A stretch of 64,000 bases of DNA from Pseudarthrobacter albicanus (GCF_018224015.1 NZ_JAGPOT010000014.1:1-64000), one strand, 5' to 3'. Positions 33,790 to 42,732 are shown, counted from the stretch's first letter. The notes: generated by a model not told the origin, from the letters alone. A program made the numbers and translations.

Positions 33790-35118
33790 ATGAGTGAAAC
33801 AACAGACATCGTGGTCATCGGAGCCGGTATCGCCGGACTCATCACAGCGCGTGAACTAACCCGGCACGGGCACCAGGTCGTCGTCCTCGAAGCCAGGGAC
33901 CGGATCGGCGGTCGCACCTGGACCGACCACCGGCTGGGACGGAACCTGGAAATGGGGGGCACCTGGCTGCACTGGGTCCAGCCGCATTCCTGGGCCGAGG
34001 TAACCCGCTACGGGCTGGCCGTGACCCGCGGACCCCGGTCCGAGGAAACCTACTGGCTGGCCGGGAACGAGGTACGCCGCGGAAACCTGGAAGACTTCAT
34101 GACCCTGATCAACCCAGGCATGACCCGGCTGCTTGAAGACACGATGAAATGGATTCCCCGGCCCGACACCCCGCTGTCCGTACCCGGGATCGCGGAAGTG
34201 GACCAGTTCAACCTTCAGGAAATGCTGGACGAGCTGGACCTGGGCGAGGACGAAAAGAACGCCAACGAGGCCGCCTGGGTCGGGCACTTCAACGCACCCC
34301 TGGTCCACTGCGCCTACACCAACGCCATGCGCTGGACCGCGGCAACGGCCGGCTCCTGGCACCTGATGCACGAGGCCTCCGCGATCTACCGCCTCACCGA
34401 GGGCACCCAGGCACTCGTCGGCGCCATCGCCGACGACTCCGAGGCAGACATCCGCACCCAGGCCCCCGTCAGCTCCATCCACCACACACCCGACGGAGCA
34501 ACAGTCACCTACGGCGGCGGCCTCGAAATCCACGCCAAGCGGGTCGTCGTCACCGTCCCGCAGAACCTGCTCCACAAATTGGACATCACCCCGGCCCTGT
34601 CGGCCGGGAAGATCACCCCCAGCCTTGAAAAGGCGGCCTCCCGAGGCGTCAAGGTGTGGATACGTGTCCGCGGTCCGATTAAGCCTTTCTTTGCCTACTC
34701 CTCCCAGCACCATCCCCTCTCGGTGGTCCGCACCGAATACCTTGGAACCGATGACGCCGTCCTCGTCGCGTTCGGGGCCGACGCGGCCAGGATCGATGTC
34801 AACGACCGTGACGCGGTCGCCGACGCCCTGAAAGTCTGGCGTGATGACCTAGAAGTCCTGGAAGTCACCGGACACGACTGGATGTCCGACCCCCTCTCGG
34901 AAGAAACCTGGCTCATCCAGCAGCCCGGACAACTGACAAAATACCTCCACGCGCAGCAGGCCAGCGAAGGCGTCCTGCACTTCGCCAGCGGCGACTACGC
35001 CAACATCTGGGCCGGCTTCATCGACGGAGCCATCGAAAGCGGCACCAGGGCCGCACGCAACATCCACACCGGCCTGCAGGCGCGGGTCCCCGTACCGGTT
35101 CTCCAGGGGCAGCCATGA
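33790..35118 (+). CDS. Flavin-containing amine oxidase
   Basis: A 442-residue FAD amine oxidase behind AGGAGA. The dinucleotide fold is DIVVIGAGIAGLITARELTR, followed by VVVLEARDRIGGRTWTDHRL and MGGTWLHWVQP. The C-terminal FAD motif is LHFASGDYANIWAGFIDGAI, ending ESGTRAARNI. It oxidises a primary or secondary amine to an imine/aldehyde with hydrogen peroxide release. It lies 38 bases after the FMN monooxygenase gene and overlaps the next flavin reductase by four bases (ATGA), so it is part of the same operon. The product aldehyde could feed one of the aldehyde dehydrogenases downstream. Confidence 0.9.
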   Translation: MSETTDIVVIGAGIAGLITARELTRHGHQVVVLEARDRIGGRTWTDHRLGRNLEMGGTWLHWVQPHSWAEVTRYGLAVTRGPRSEETYWLAGNEVRRGNLEDFMTLINPGMTRLLEDTMKWIPRPDTPLSVPGIAEVDQFNLQEMLDELDLGEDEKNANEAAWVGHFNAPLVHCAYTNAMRWTAATAGSWHLMHEASAIYRLTEGTQALVGAIADDSEADIRTQAPVSSIHHTPDGATVTYGGGLEIHAKRVVVTVPQNLLHKLDITPALSAGKITPSLEKAASRGVKVWIRVRGPIKPFFAYSSQHHPLSVVRTEYLGTDDAVLVAFGADAARIDVNDRDAVADALKVWRDDLEVLEVTGHDWMSDPLSEETWLIQQPGQLTKYLHAQQASEGVLHFASGDYANIWAGFIDGAIESGTRAARNIHTGLQARVPVPVLQGQP

Positions 35119-35627
35119 ACACCAGCGCCGCCCTCCGGCCCATTGACCCGGCGCACTTTCGTGCCGTCATGCGCCACCTGCCGACCGGCGTCGCGGCCGT
35201 CTGCGCAACCGACCCCGACACGGGCGCACCCAGCGGATTGATCGTCGGCTCATTCCAGTCCCTGTCCCTGGAACCGGCACTGGTGACGTTCAGTGTCACG
35301 CACACCTCCACCAGCTGGCCCAGGATCGCCCGCGCCGGCCAGTTCAGCGTGAACCTTCTTGCCGAGGGACAGCAGCCCGTCTGCGCAGCACTCTCCAGCC
35401 GGGGGGAGGACAAGTTCGGCTCCCTTAACTGGTACGCGTCAGGCTACGGAACCCCCCACATTGAAGGCTCACTCGGGTGGATCGATTGCCGGGTCGAACA
35501 GGAAATCGTCGCAGGAGACCACCTCATCATCATTGCGGCGGTGCTGGAAATGACCGCCAGCAAGGGAGAACCCCTGGTCTTTCACGGCGGCCGCCTCGGC
35601 GGCTTCCGGGAGAGCCAAGCAGCGTGA
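35115..35627 (+). CDS. Flavin reductase, DIM6/NTAB type (second of three)
   Basis: A 170-residue protein overlapping the amine oxidase stop. Motifs: HFRAVMRHLPTGVAAVCATD, GLIVGSFQSLSLEPALVTFS, TSTSWPRIARAGQFSVNLLA, GDHLIIIAAVLEM. It is the closest neighbour of the FMN monooxygenase operon core and the best candidate for its NAD(P)H:FMN reductase. It is clearly paralogous to the enzymes at 29075 and 36115. Confidence 0.9.
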   Translation: MNTSAALRPIDPAHFRAVMRHLPTGVAAVCATDPDTGAPSGLIVGSFQSLSLEPALVTFSVTHTSTSWPRIARAGQFSVNLLAEGQQPVCAALSSRGEDKFGSLNWYASGYGTPHIEGSLGWIDCRVEQEIVAGDHLIIIAAVLEMTASKGEPLVFHGGRLGGFRESQAA

Positions 35628-35680
35628 GCAGCATCTGCGGTCCAGCCTCCGCCACGAGACACTGACGAAGGGGGACCGGC

Positions 35681-36034
35681 ATGATCGGTACAGCCATCGA
35701 GGTTATGGGTTGGCTCGGTGCCCTGATTGTTACGTCTGCCTATCTGTTGTTTTCGATGCACCGGATCGGCAACGGCTACCTGTTCCAGGCAGCCAATCTG
35801 GCAGGTGCCGTGGCCATGCTCCTCAATGGCATCTACCACGCGGCCTGGCCATCGGCCACTGTGAACCTCATCTGGTGCGGTATTGCGATCTGGGCACTGA
35901 GCCGCCTGAAACGCCAGCATCAGGACGGGCCCCGACCAGCAACGGCCGGGGTGGATCTCGGCGACGAACTCATCCCGCCACCGGGCCCGGAAGTCATCTG
36001 TGAGGAAGCAACCGCGGTACAGGACATCCGGTAA
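35681..36034 (+). CDS. CBU_0592-type small membrane protein
   Basis: A 117-residue protein behind GAAGGGGG. It has three hydrophobic segments (VMGWLGALIVTSAYLLFSM, GYLFQAANLAGAVAMLLNGI, TVNLIWCGIAIWALSRL) and a polar C-terminal tail. The YLFQAANLAGA and NGIYHAAWPSATVNLIW pattern matches the CBU_0592-like membrane family, whose function is unknown. It sits inside the monooxygenase operon between two flavin reductase genes, with 53 and 80 base gaps. Confidence 0.75.
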   Translation: MIGTAIEVMGWLGALIVTSAYLLFSMHRIGNGYLFQAANLAGAVAMLLNGIYHAAWPSATVNLIWCGIAIWALSRLKRQHQDGPRPATAGVDLGDELIPPPGPEVICEEATAVQDIR

Positions 36035-36114
36035 AGCACAACTGAACATCCACCCGCCGGCCGGTTCCCCCTCAGAACCCCAGCTCCGGCACCGCACTAA
36101 AAAGGAAGACTGCC

Positions 36115-36645
36115 ATGGAGATAACTGCACCCACCGAGATCACCCCGGCGCACTACCGCAAGGTGCTCGGCCGGCTGCCCACCGGGGTCGTTGCGATCAC
36201 CGGGGTCAACGATGAAGACGACCAGCTCGGACTGATCGTGGGCACCTTCCAGTCACTGTCCCTGGACCCGCCCCTGGTCATGTTCTGCGTGGACAAGTCC
36301 TCCTCCACCTGGCCAAAACTGCGTAACCTGCAAAACTTCACCGCCAATATCCTCTCCGAGGGCCAGGTGGAGGTGTGCAGGGCACTCTCGCGAAAGGGTC
36401 CGAAGAAGTTCGAGAACCTGCCGTACGCCACCGGCCCCCTCGGAACGCCCCGGCTCGAGGGCGCCTCGGCCTGGATCGACTGTGCCGTCACAGCCGAAGT
36501 CGCTGTCGGTGACCACTACATGGTCATCGGCGCCATCAGCGCCATGGAGGAAGGAACCGGCGACGCGCTCCTGTTCAAGGGCGGCGCATTCGGCCAGTAC
36601 CTGGGCCATCCGGCCCCCGTCACGGCAACAGCCAAGGAGAAGTAG
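36115..36645 (+). CDS. Flavin reductase, DIM6/NTAB type (third of three)
   Basis: A 176-residue protein behind AAAAGGAAG. It has HYRKVLGRLPTGVVAITGVN, GLIVGTFQSLSLDPPLVMFC, SSTWPKLRNLQNFTANILSE and GDHYMVIGAISAMEEG. Like the two paralogues it should transfer hydride from NAD(P)H to free flavin. Its stop is followed after one base by the SnoaL-like gene. A third reductase implies either a second flavin-dependent oxygenase partner outside this block or redundancy. Confidence 0.9.
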   Translation: MEITAPTEITPAHYRKVLGRLPTGVVAITGVNDEDDQLGLIVGTFQSLSLDPPLVMFCVDKSSSTWPKLRNLQNFTANILSEGQVEVCRALSRKGPKKFENLPYATGPLGTPRLEGASAWIDCAVTAEVAVGDHYMVIGAISAMEEGTGDALLFKGGAFGQYLGHPAPVTATAKEK

Positions 36646-36646
36646 C

Positions 36647-37078
36647 ATGACCACACGACAAGAAACCATCCTCCAGGCCTGGGACCTCGCCTGGGGCCGC
36701 GGCGACATCGCGGCCTTCGAAAAGCTCATCTCACCGGACTATGTCCGACGATCCAAATCCGGCTCGGAAGACTTCAGCCAGCTCCGGAAAACCATAGAAG
36801 CCACCCACGAGGCCTTTCCCGACTTCTCCACCCGGATTATCCACATCGTCGAAGACGGTCCCATCGCCGCCATCCACTGGGAAAGCACAGGAACCCATCA
36901 GGGCCCGTTCATGGATGTTCCGGCCACCGGACGCAGCATCACCGTCTCCGGCGCCTCCTTCCTCCGCTTCGAAGCCGGGCTGCTGGCCGAAGAATCGGTG
37001 ATCTGGGACCCCCGGGAACTCCTCACCGCACTGGGAATCTGGCACCTCGGGCCCGGCGGGCTCGCCAAGAAGGCCTGA
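36647..37078 (+). CDS. SnoaL-like NTF2-fold protein
   Basis: A 143-residue protein with an NTF2-like fold typical of ester cyclases/SnoaL: ILQAWDLAWGRGDIAAFEKL near the start, then SPDYVRRS, THEAFPDFSTRIIHIVEDGP, IHWESTGTHQGPFMDVPATG and ITVSGASFLRFEAGLLAEES. Family members act as cyclases, hydrolases or isomerases on polyketide-like or small substrates. It starts one base after the flavin reductase stop, so the two are translationally linked. Confidence 0.85.
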   Translation: MTTRQETILQAWDLAWGRGDIAAFEKLISPDYVRRSKSGSEDFSQLRKTIEATHEAFPDFSTRIIHIVEDGPIAAIHWESTGTHQGPFMDVPATGRSITVSGASFLRFEAGLLAEESVIWDPRELLTALGIWHLGPGGLAKKA

Positions 37079-37180
37079 CCCCCCCTCGCGCGGCCCGACC
37101 ATATCAACATCAACGACAGACAGGAACGAACGGGGCCTTTCGGGGCAGGGCGCGTTATCGGCAACAGCAAGGACAGCACC

Positions 37181-37444
37181 ATGGGTACCAACCACCGACC
37201 GCTTCAACGGTCCCGGCAACCGTTCCGCACACCCGAACCGGTCCGTGACTGGACCGACCTCCACCGTGACGACGAGGTGGACGTGCGCCTTAACGGCCAG
37301 GTCATTGCCTCCGGACGGATCGACATGCGCGCCCTGGACGGGACCGTCTTCTGGCTCCTCCAAAACAATGGGTGGGGCCGGAAAATGATCCTCCAGAGCG
37401 AAGGCCTGACCGTCCAAAAACGTGCCCGCGACGAACGTCCTTAA
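37181..37444 (+). CDS. Small unknown protein, 87 residues
   Basis: The ATG has AAGGACAG upstream. The product includes WTDLHRDDEVDVRLNGQVIA, SGRIDMRALDGTVFWLLQN and NGWGRKMILQSEGLTVQKRA. The alternating pattern suggests a small beta-barrel. There is no signal peptide or membrane segment and the family is not recognised. It lies 102 bases after the SnoaL-like gene and is followed by a hairpin, so it may end the first transcript. Confidence 0.65.
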   Translation: MGTNHRPLQRSRQPFRTPEPVRDWTDLHRDDEVDVRLNGQVIASGRIDMRALDGTVFWLLQNNGWGRKMILQSEGLTVQKRARDERP

Positions 37445-37492
37445 TCCTTTCGCCACCGCACCGCTGCACCCACGCGGCCTGAGCCCGACCTG

Positions 37493-37532
37493 GTCCGAAC
37501 CCCGCGGTCGGAATTTCGCCCGCGGTTCGGAC
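37493..37532. terminator. Hairpin after the 87-residue gene
   Basis: GTCCGAAC at 37493-37500 pairs with GTTCGGAC at 37525-37532, and inner CCGCGG segments extend the stem. There is no T-run. It lies 40 bases before the dehydrogenase start, so it may be a terminator, attenuator or RNA-processing signal. Confidence 0.45.
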
Positions 37533-37576
37533 AATCACCCGGCAAAACTACTGCCCAGATTCACAGGAGCACCACC

Positions 37577-39178
37577 ATGACACTCACCGGACACTCACTC
37601 ATCGCCGGGCAGATTGTAGCCGGCGTCAACGGAACCATCTTGGGCATCAACCCCGCCACGAACGAACAACTCGACCCCGCTTACACGCTGCTCACCGAGG
37701 AGCAGCTGAAAGCAGCAACCGCCGCCGCAGCTGAGGCCTACCCGTCCTTGAGCACCCTTGATCCCGAGACACATGCCGGATTCCTGGAAGCCATCGCCGG
37801 GAACATCGAGTCCATCGGAGAGGAACTGATCATCCGCGCGGGCCAAGAGACCGGCCTGCCCGCGGCCCGCCTGCAGGGAGAGCGAGCCCGCACCACGGGG
37901 CAGCTGCGCCTCTTCGCTGCCGTGGTCCGCCAAGGCGATTTCCGCGGCGTCCGCATAGACCGCGCGTTGCCGGAGCGCACGCCAATGGCCCGGGCCGACA
38001 TCCGCCAGCGCCAGATTCCCCTCGGACCGGTCGCCGTGTTCGGTGCCAGCAACTTTCCCCTTGCTTTCTCTACGGCCGGAGGAGACACCGCATCGGCCCT
38101 CGCAGCCGGCTGCCCCGTCGTTTTCAAAGCCCACAACGCCCACCCCGGCACCGGAGAGCTCGTTGGCCAGGCCATCGCCAAAGCCGCCCGGGACACAGGA
38201 CTGCACCCCGGCGTCTTCTCCCTCGTCTACGGACCAGGGGCCAGCATCGGTCAGGCCCTCGTCGCTGACCCGGCCATCAAAGCCGTGGGCTTCACCGGCT
38301 CCCAGGCAGCCGGGATCGCGCTGATGCGCACGGCGGCGGGCCGGCCCGAGCCCATCCCGGTTTATGCGGAAATGTCCTCACTCAACCCGGTCTTCGTCTT
38401 CCCCGGCGCCCTCAAAGGCAACGTGGACGCACTGGCGCAGCAGTACGTCGCCGCAGTCACCGGCAGCTCCGGACAGCTCTGCACCTCTCCCGGCCTGCTC
38501 TTCGCCCCGGCCGGTGAGGCAGGGGACAAACTCGCTGCCGCAGTCGGAAGTGCAGTCTCCGCCTGCGCTGGCCAGACCATGCTGACCGGAGGCATCGCCG
38601 CGTCCTGGAACGCCGGCGCCACAGCGCTCGGTTCCGCCGAGAACGTAACCGTCGTCGGCCAGGGCAAGGCCGGTCCCACCGAAAACGCGCCGGCCCCCAC
38701 CATCTTTGGGACCGAGATCGCGGACTTTGTCGGCAACCAAGTGCTTCACGCCGAGATCTTCGGTGCCGCGTCCCTGGTGATCCGCTACTCGAACGTCGCG
38801 GAACTGGTCGAGGCAACCAACCGGCTCGAAGGCCAGCTCACCGCTTCCCTGCAGCTCACCGACGAGGACCACCCAATGGCGGCGCAGCTGCTTCCCGCAC
38901 TCGAACAGAAGGTGGGGCGCATCATCGTCAACGGCTGGCCCACCGGCGTCGAAGTGGGCCACGCCATGGTTCACGGCGGCCCGTTCCCGGCAACGTCGGA
39001 CACGAAAACCACCTCCGTCGGTACTCTGGCGATCAACCGCTTCTTGCGGCCGGTCGCGTACCAGAACCTGCCCCAAGAACTGCTTCCGGCACCGCTTCAG
39101 GACGACAACCCCTGGCACCTGAACCGCCAACTCGACGGCGTGACAGAGACGGCCGAAAAAACACACGCCACCCTCTGA
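37577..39178 (+). CDS. Aldehyde dehydrogenase, ketoglutarate-semialdehyde type
   Basis: A 533-residue NADP-type aldehyde dehydrogenase starting after CAGGAGCACCACC. Motifs: PLGPVAVFGASNFPLAFSTA, AGCPVVFKAHNAHPGTGEL, AVGFTGSQAAGIALM, the Glu region YAEMSSLNPVFV, and the catalytic Cys in SSGQLCTSPG. This long, variant form (AEMSSLNP instead of ELGG) is typical of alpha-ketoglutaric semialdehyde (2,5-dioxovalerate) dehydrogenases used in pentose, sugar-diacid and hydroxyproline breakdown. It precedes an IlvD/Edd dehydratase, which supports a sugar-acid route ending in 2-oxoglutarate. Confidence 0.85.
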   Translation: MTLTGHSLIAGQIVAGVNGTILGINPATNEQLDPAYTLLTEEQLKAATAAAAEAYPSLSTLDPETHAGFLEAIAGNIESIGEELIIRAGQETGLPAARLQGERARTTGQLRLFAAVVRQGDFRGVRIDRALPERTPMARADIRQRQIPLGPVAVFGASNFPLAFSTAGGDTASALAAGCPVVFKAHNAHPGTGELVGQAIAKAARDTGLHPGVFSLVYGPGASIGQALVADPAIKAVGFTGSQAAGIALMRTAAGRPEPIPVYAEMSSLNPVFVFPGALKGNVDALAQQYVAAVTGSSGQLCTSPGLLFAPAGEAGDKLAAAVGSAVSACAGQTMLTGGIAASWNAGATALGSAENVTVVGQGKAGPTENAPAPTIFGTEIADFVGNQVLHAEIFGAASLVIRYSNVAELVEATNRLEGQLTASLQLTDEDHPMAAQLLPALEQKVGRIIVNGWPTGVEVGHAMVHGGPFPATSDTKTTSVGTLAINRFLRPVAYQNLPQELLPAPLQDDNPWHLNRQLDGVTETAEKTHATL

Positions 39179-39188
39179 TATGACCGCC

Positions 39189-39236
39189 GCCCCGCCGGCT
39201 ATCACTTACCGGCGTGGCCGCTAAGCGGGGCTTTTC
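39189..39236 (+). terminator. Rho-independent-like terminator between two catabolic genes
   Basis: GCCCCGC at 39189-39195 pairs with GCGGGGC at 39225-39231, followed by TTTTC; an inner CCGG/CCGG stem also exists. It lies in the 66 bases between the dehydrogenase and dehydratase genes, so it may reduce read-through into the latter. Confidence 0.6.
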
Positions 39237-39244
39237 TACCCACC

Positions 39245-40966
39245 ATGAGTGAACAGACAAAGGCGCAGCCAGTGAAAGTCAATGACAACGCCGAAGGCGT
39301 GGACCGTAAACTGACGAACTACGGTGACCCCGGCTTCAGCCGGTTCCTGCGCCGTGCCTTCCTTTCCTCAGCCGGGCTCGATACCGAGGACCTGAGCCGC
39401 CCCATTGTCGGCATCGTCAACACCGCGTCTGATTACACAACCTGCCACCGGGACATGCCCCAGCTGATTGAACACGTCAAACGCGGCGTCCTCGAAGCCG
39501 GGGGCCTGCCATTCGTGTTCCCTGTCATGTCCCTGGGCGAAATACTGACCAGCCCAACCACCATGCTCTTTCGAAACCTCATGGCTATGGAATTGGAAGA
39601 ACAAATCCGCGCCCAGCCCATGGACTCGGTAGTTCTGCTGGGCGGATGCGACAAGACGGTGCCGGCCGAACTGATGGCCGCCGCCAGCGCAGATGTCCCG
39701 GCCATCGCCCTGGTGGTGGGCCCCATGTCCGTTGGATCGTACAAAGGAGAACGCCTCGGCGCATGCACCGACTGTCGGCGGATCTGGACGGATTACCGGG
39801 GCGGACAAATCGACGAGGCGTCCGTGGTGGAAGTGAACCAGGAACTCGCCCCGACCGCAGGTACCTGCATGGTGATGGGCACGGCCTCCACGATGGCCTG
39901 CTTGGCGGAGGCCCTGGGCATGTCGCTCCCTTTCGCCGGCACAGCTCCCGCTGTGTCTTCGCAACGGTTGAGACTGGCGGTTCAAACCGGTCGGCGGGCC
40001 GTGGAAATCGGAGCAGCTGACCGGCGGCCCTCGCACGTGATGACGGCAGGGGCATTCCACAACGCAATCACAGTGCTCGCAGCAATCGCCGGATCCACCA
40101 ACGCCATCATCCACCTGACAGCCATCGCCCGGCGCCTGAATATCCGGATCGACCTAGATGAGTTCCACAACATCTTCTCCCAGGTCCCGCACCTGACCGA
40201 CTGCAAGCCTGCTGGCAGCAATTACCTGCCGGACATGCACCGCGACGGCGGAGTACCGGCCCTCCTCAAAACCCTGGAACCCCTGCTTGACCTGAACGCC
40301 CTGACCATCACCGGTGAAAGCATGCGCGAATCCCTGCAGGACCAATCACCACCCCAAATATGGCAAGAGACCATCCGCACCCTCAGTCATCCGCTGGGAC
40401 CGACAGGTTCGCTGGTTACCCTGACCGGGTCCCTAGCTCCTGGAGGCGCCGTCATCAAGGCGGCCGCCGCGTCAAAGCATCTCCTAGTCCACGAAGGAAC
40501 AGCTTGCGTATTCGACTCCCTCCAAGACCTGGCCGAACGGCTCGATGACGAGACATTGGGCCTGACCGCGGACCACGTCTTGGTCCTGCGCAATATCGGT
40601 CCCGTCGGTGCCGGGATGCCCGAAGCCGGGGCGATTCCGATTCCTCAATACCTCGCCAGGGAAGGCGTCAGGGACATGGTAAGGATCTCCGACGGGCGCA
40701 TGAGTGGAACAGCCTACGGAACTATTGTCTTGCACTGCGCCCCGGAGGCAGCTGCGGGTGGTCCGCTAGCACTCATACGCGACGGGGACAAGATCCGCCT
40801 CGACGTGCCCAACCGTGTAGTGGACCTTTTGGTTGAGCAGGCGGAACTCGACCGACGAAAGGCCGATTTTACTTCCCGGCCACTCCCCGAACGCGGCTGG
40901 CAACGGCTCCATGCGACCAGTGTTCTCCAAGCGTCGCAAGGAGCAGACCTGGACTTTCTGCAATAG
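39245..40966 (+). CDS. IlvD/Edd-family dehydratase, sugar-acid type
   Basis: A 573-residue iron-sulfur dehydratase. Cluster and metal ligands are visible in LGGCDKTVPAELMAAASAD, GACTDCRRIWTDYRGG and GTCMVMGTASTMACLAEALG. Further blocks are AGSTNAIIHLTAIARRLNI and RISDGRMSGTAYGTIVLHCA. The sequence pattern fits the arabinonate/xylonate/galactonate branch more than IlvD itself. It would convert an aldonic acid to a 2-keto-3-deoxy acid, upstream of the semialdehyde dehydrogenase at 37577. No ribosome site is evident. Its stop codon lies inside the first unit of a 13-copy 9-bp repeat. Confidence 0.85.
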   Translation: MSEQTKAQPVKVNDNAEGVDRKLTNYGDPGFSRFLRRAFLSSAGLDTEDLSRPIVGIVNTASDYTTCHRDMPQLIEHVKRGVLEAGGLPFVFPVMSLGEILTSPTTMLFRNLMAMELEEQIRAQPMDSVVLLGGCDKTVPAELMAAASADVPAIALVVGPMSVGSYKGERLGACTDCRRIWTDYRGGQIDEASVVEVNQELAPTAGTCMVMGTASTMACLAEALGMSLPFAGTAPAVSSQRLRLAVQTGRRAVEIGAADRRPSHVMTAGAFHNAITVLAAIAGSTNAIIHLTAIARRLNIRIDLDEFHNIFSQVPHLTDCKPAGSNYLPDMHRDGGVPALLKTLEPLLDLNALTITGESMRESLQDQSPPQIWQETIRTLSHPLGPTGSLVTLTGSLAPGGAVIKAAAASKHLLVHEGTACVFDSLQDLAERLDDETLGLTADHVLVLRNIGPVGAGMPEAGAIPIPQYLAREGVRDMVRISDGRMSGTAYGTIVLHCAPEAAAGGPLALIRDGDKIRLDVPNRVVDLLVEQAELDRRKADFTSRPLPERGWQRLHATSVLQASQGADLDFLQ

Positions 40967-41074
40967 CTGCAATAGCTGCAATAGCTGCAATAGCTGCAAT
41001 AGCTGCAATAGCTGCAATAGCTGCAATAGCTGCAATAGCTGCAATAGCTGCAATAGCTGCAATAGCTGCAATAG
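40958..41074. repeat. Tandem repeat, 13 perfect copies of CTGCAATAG
   Basis: Thirteen identical 9-base units run from 40958 to 41074. The dehydratase ends with the first unit (Leu-Gln-stop), so every further unit is a fresh in-frame stop. In another plus frame the array encodes Cys-Asn-Ser repeats, and in a minus frame Leu-Leu-Gln repeats; neither has gene-like context. A variable-number repeat at the 3' end of a transcript. Confidence 0.95.
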
Positions 41075-41298
41075 AAGGATAATCTCATGGTCCTGATGGT
41101 TGATCATCCGGGAGCCGATTCTGTCACACCGATGTCAACAGTCCTGTGCACTAACTGCATTTTCTTCGGAAGCCGCCTGCGCCAGCCTGAACCACCGTCA
41201 GCAGTCGTCTGCGGTCCGCTCGAGTCACGACATTCGCCCATTGGCGATCTCAGCAAGGGATCCTTTGACAGGACGAAACGCAGCCGTCCTCACGTTCC

Positions 41299-41640
41299 TC
41301 AAATTGTCATTTTCAGTAGTAGTCTGCACGTCCATTCCGTTCCGTATGGGAATCCCCAATGGTGCACACCTTTCTGCCGGGCTTCCAGTTCCTCCCCGGC
41401 GTGCGTAGCCATCCTTGTCCAGACCGACGGGCGTGCCGCCTTGCTGCCTCGTCGCCCACGGTTGGCTTCCTGTCCGGATCGCTCGTCAACGATTGCCTGG
41501 ATTCCGCGCCGACGAAGAATTTCCCTGTTCGCCCGGGTTAAGCACGCTTTATCGGCCAAGGCCCGGCCTGGAAGGGAACGGGCCTTCGCCGCCGCCAACC
41601 CTGGCCACCGTCAACGCCTCTTTCAGGAACTTCGAGTAAT
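41299..41640 (-). pseudogene. Fragment of an IS5-family transposase
   Basis: The minus-strand sequence contains LPGRALADKACLTRANREIL, RRRGIQAIVDERSGQEANRG and RRGSKAARPSV, the region around the second Asp of IS5-family DDE transposases (LADKAYSSRANR...IPEK in active copies). Beyond SVWTRMATHAG it diverges into non-homologous sequence. The upstream KFLKEALTVA portion lies outside the open frame. It is a dead fragment between the dehydratase and the LysR gene. Confidence 0.7.
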
Positions 41641-41713
41641 CACCCGCCTGGCCGGGATCGTCTGATCGCGTGGTCACCGGGAAGTTCTAGCAGTTCCTCT
41701 AACCAGCGTTCTG

Positions 41714-42613
41714 CTAGCCGGACCCCGGCTCTCCCATGGTTTGCCGGCAGGCGTCCCTGACTTTGGCGACCAGGGCTGAGTCAGTCATGTCGTTGCTGTA
41801 GATCAGGCTGACGCGGGAGATGGCGCTGGTGTCCTGGATGTCGAGGTAGGCAAGGCCGGGGATGGCGAAGGCGCGGAGGGATTCGGGGACGACCGCGATG
41901 CCGAGGTGGGCGGCGACCAGCCCGAGGATGGTGGGGAACTGGACGGCTTGCTGGGCGAGGTCGAAGTCGACGTCGGCGGCGTGAAGCAGTGCGGCGATGT
42001 GGTCGAAAAGCCGGGAGATCCGGTCCCGCGGGAAGGCAATGAACCTCTCCCCCTTCAGTTCGCCAAGCCCGACCGAGGTCCGGGCCGCCAGAGGGTGGTC
42101 TGTCGGGACGGCCACGACGAGGCGCTCGTTTTGCAGCAGCGTGGTGCCCAGGCCCGGCACGGTCCGGACTTCCCGGGCGATTCCGGCATCCAGGGCGCCG
42201 GCGGTGATGAGGTCGATCTGGGCGTCGGTGGTTTCCTCGCGAAGTTCGAGGTCGATGCCGGGCCATTGGGACCGGAGTTCCCGCACCACTGGTGGAAGAG
42301 CCGAAATGGCTGCCGAGGAGACGAAACCGAGACGGAGCTTGCCGATTTCGCCGTCGCGGGCCTGCCGGAGGGCCGCGGTCATGGCCCCGTACTGGCTGAG
42401 GACTTTGCGTGCGTGCGCCAGGAGCAGTTGTCCGTCGGCGGTGAGCTGCACGTTGCGGGAGTTGCGCACGAACAGCTGGGTCTTGCATTCCTCCTCGAGT
42501 TTGCGGATCTGCTGGCTCAGTGGTGGCTGGGCCATGTGCAGCCGCTCGGCGGCACGGTTAAAGTGCAGTTCTTCAGCCACTGCGACGAAAAGCTCCAGGC
42601 GACGAAGGTTCAT
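41714..42613 (-). CDS. LysR-family transcriptional regulator
   Basis: A 299-residue LysR protein. The N-terminal helix-turn-helix is MNLRRLELFVAVAEELHFNR, AAERLHMAQPPLSQQIRKLE. The effector domain begins LRLGFVSSAAISALPPVVRE and includes HPLAARTSVGLGELKGERFI. The group resembles activators of aromatic or organic-acid catabolism (CatR/BenM-like). It is divergent from the aldehyde dehydrogenase operon at 42733, with a TTGA-N6-TCAA dyad in the 119-base gap, and probably activates that operon in response to a pathway intermediate. Confidence 0.92.
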   Translation of the reverse strand: MNLRRLELFVAVAEELHFNRAAERLHMAQPPLSQQIRKLEEECKTQLFVRNSRNVQLTADGQLLLAHARKVLSQYGAMTAALRQARDGEIGKLRLGFVSSAAISALPPVVRELRSQWPGIDLELREETTDAQIDLITAGALDAGIAREVRTVPGLGTTLLQNERLVVAVPTDHPLAARTSVGLGELKGERFIAFPRDRISRLFDHIAALLHAADVDFDLAQQAVQFPTILGLVAAHLGIAVVPESLRAFAIPGLAYLDIQDTSAISRVSLIYSNDMTDSALVAKVRDACRQTMGEPGSG

Positions 42614-42634
42614 GAGAACAAGACTAAACGCATA

Positions 42635-42648
42635 TTGATTCTCGTCAA
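42635..42648. promoter_or_regulatory. Probable LysR binding dyad
   Basis: TTGATTCTCGTCAA (TTGA-N6-TCAA) lies 22 bases upstream of the LysR start and about 85 bases before the divergent dehydrogenase. It contains the T-N11-A spacing of LysR-type sites. The distance from the regulator start suggests autoregulation plus activation of the divergent operon. Confidence 0.5.
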
Positions 42649-42732
42649 ATAGATACTTCAGCAGATGGCTTTGCCGGTCTACCGTTGATCGTGAGGACAG
42701 TCACAGATCAACAAACACTAAGAGGTTCGAGA

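Noticed and set aside
40958..41074. CRISPR array
   Set aside because: The 9-bp units are contiguous with no spacers; it is a simple tandem repeat.
41087..41665. A 192-residue plus-strand frame after the 9-bp repeat
   Set aside because: It runs opposite an IS5-family transposase fragment and is Ser/Arg/Pro-rich without motifs.
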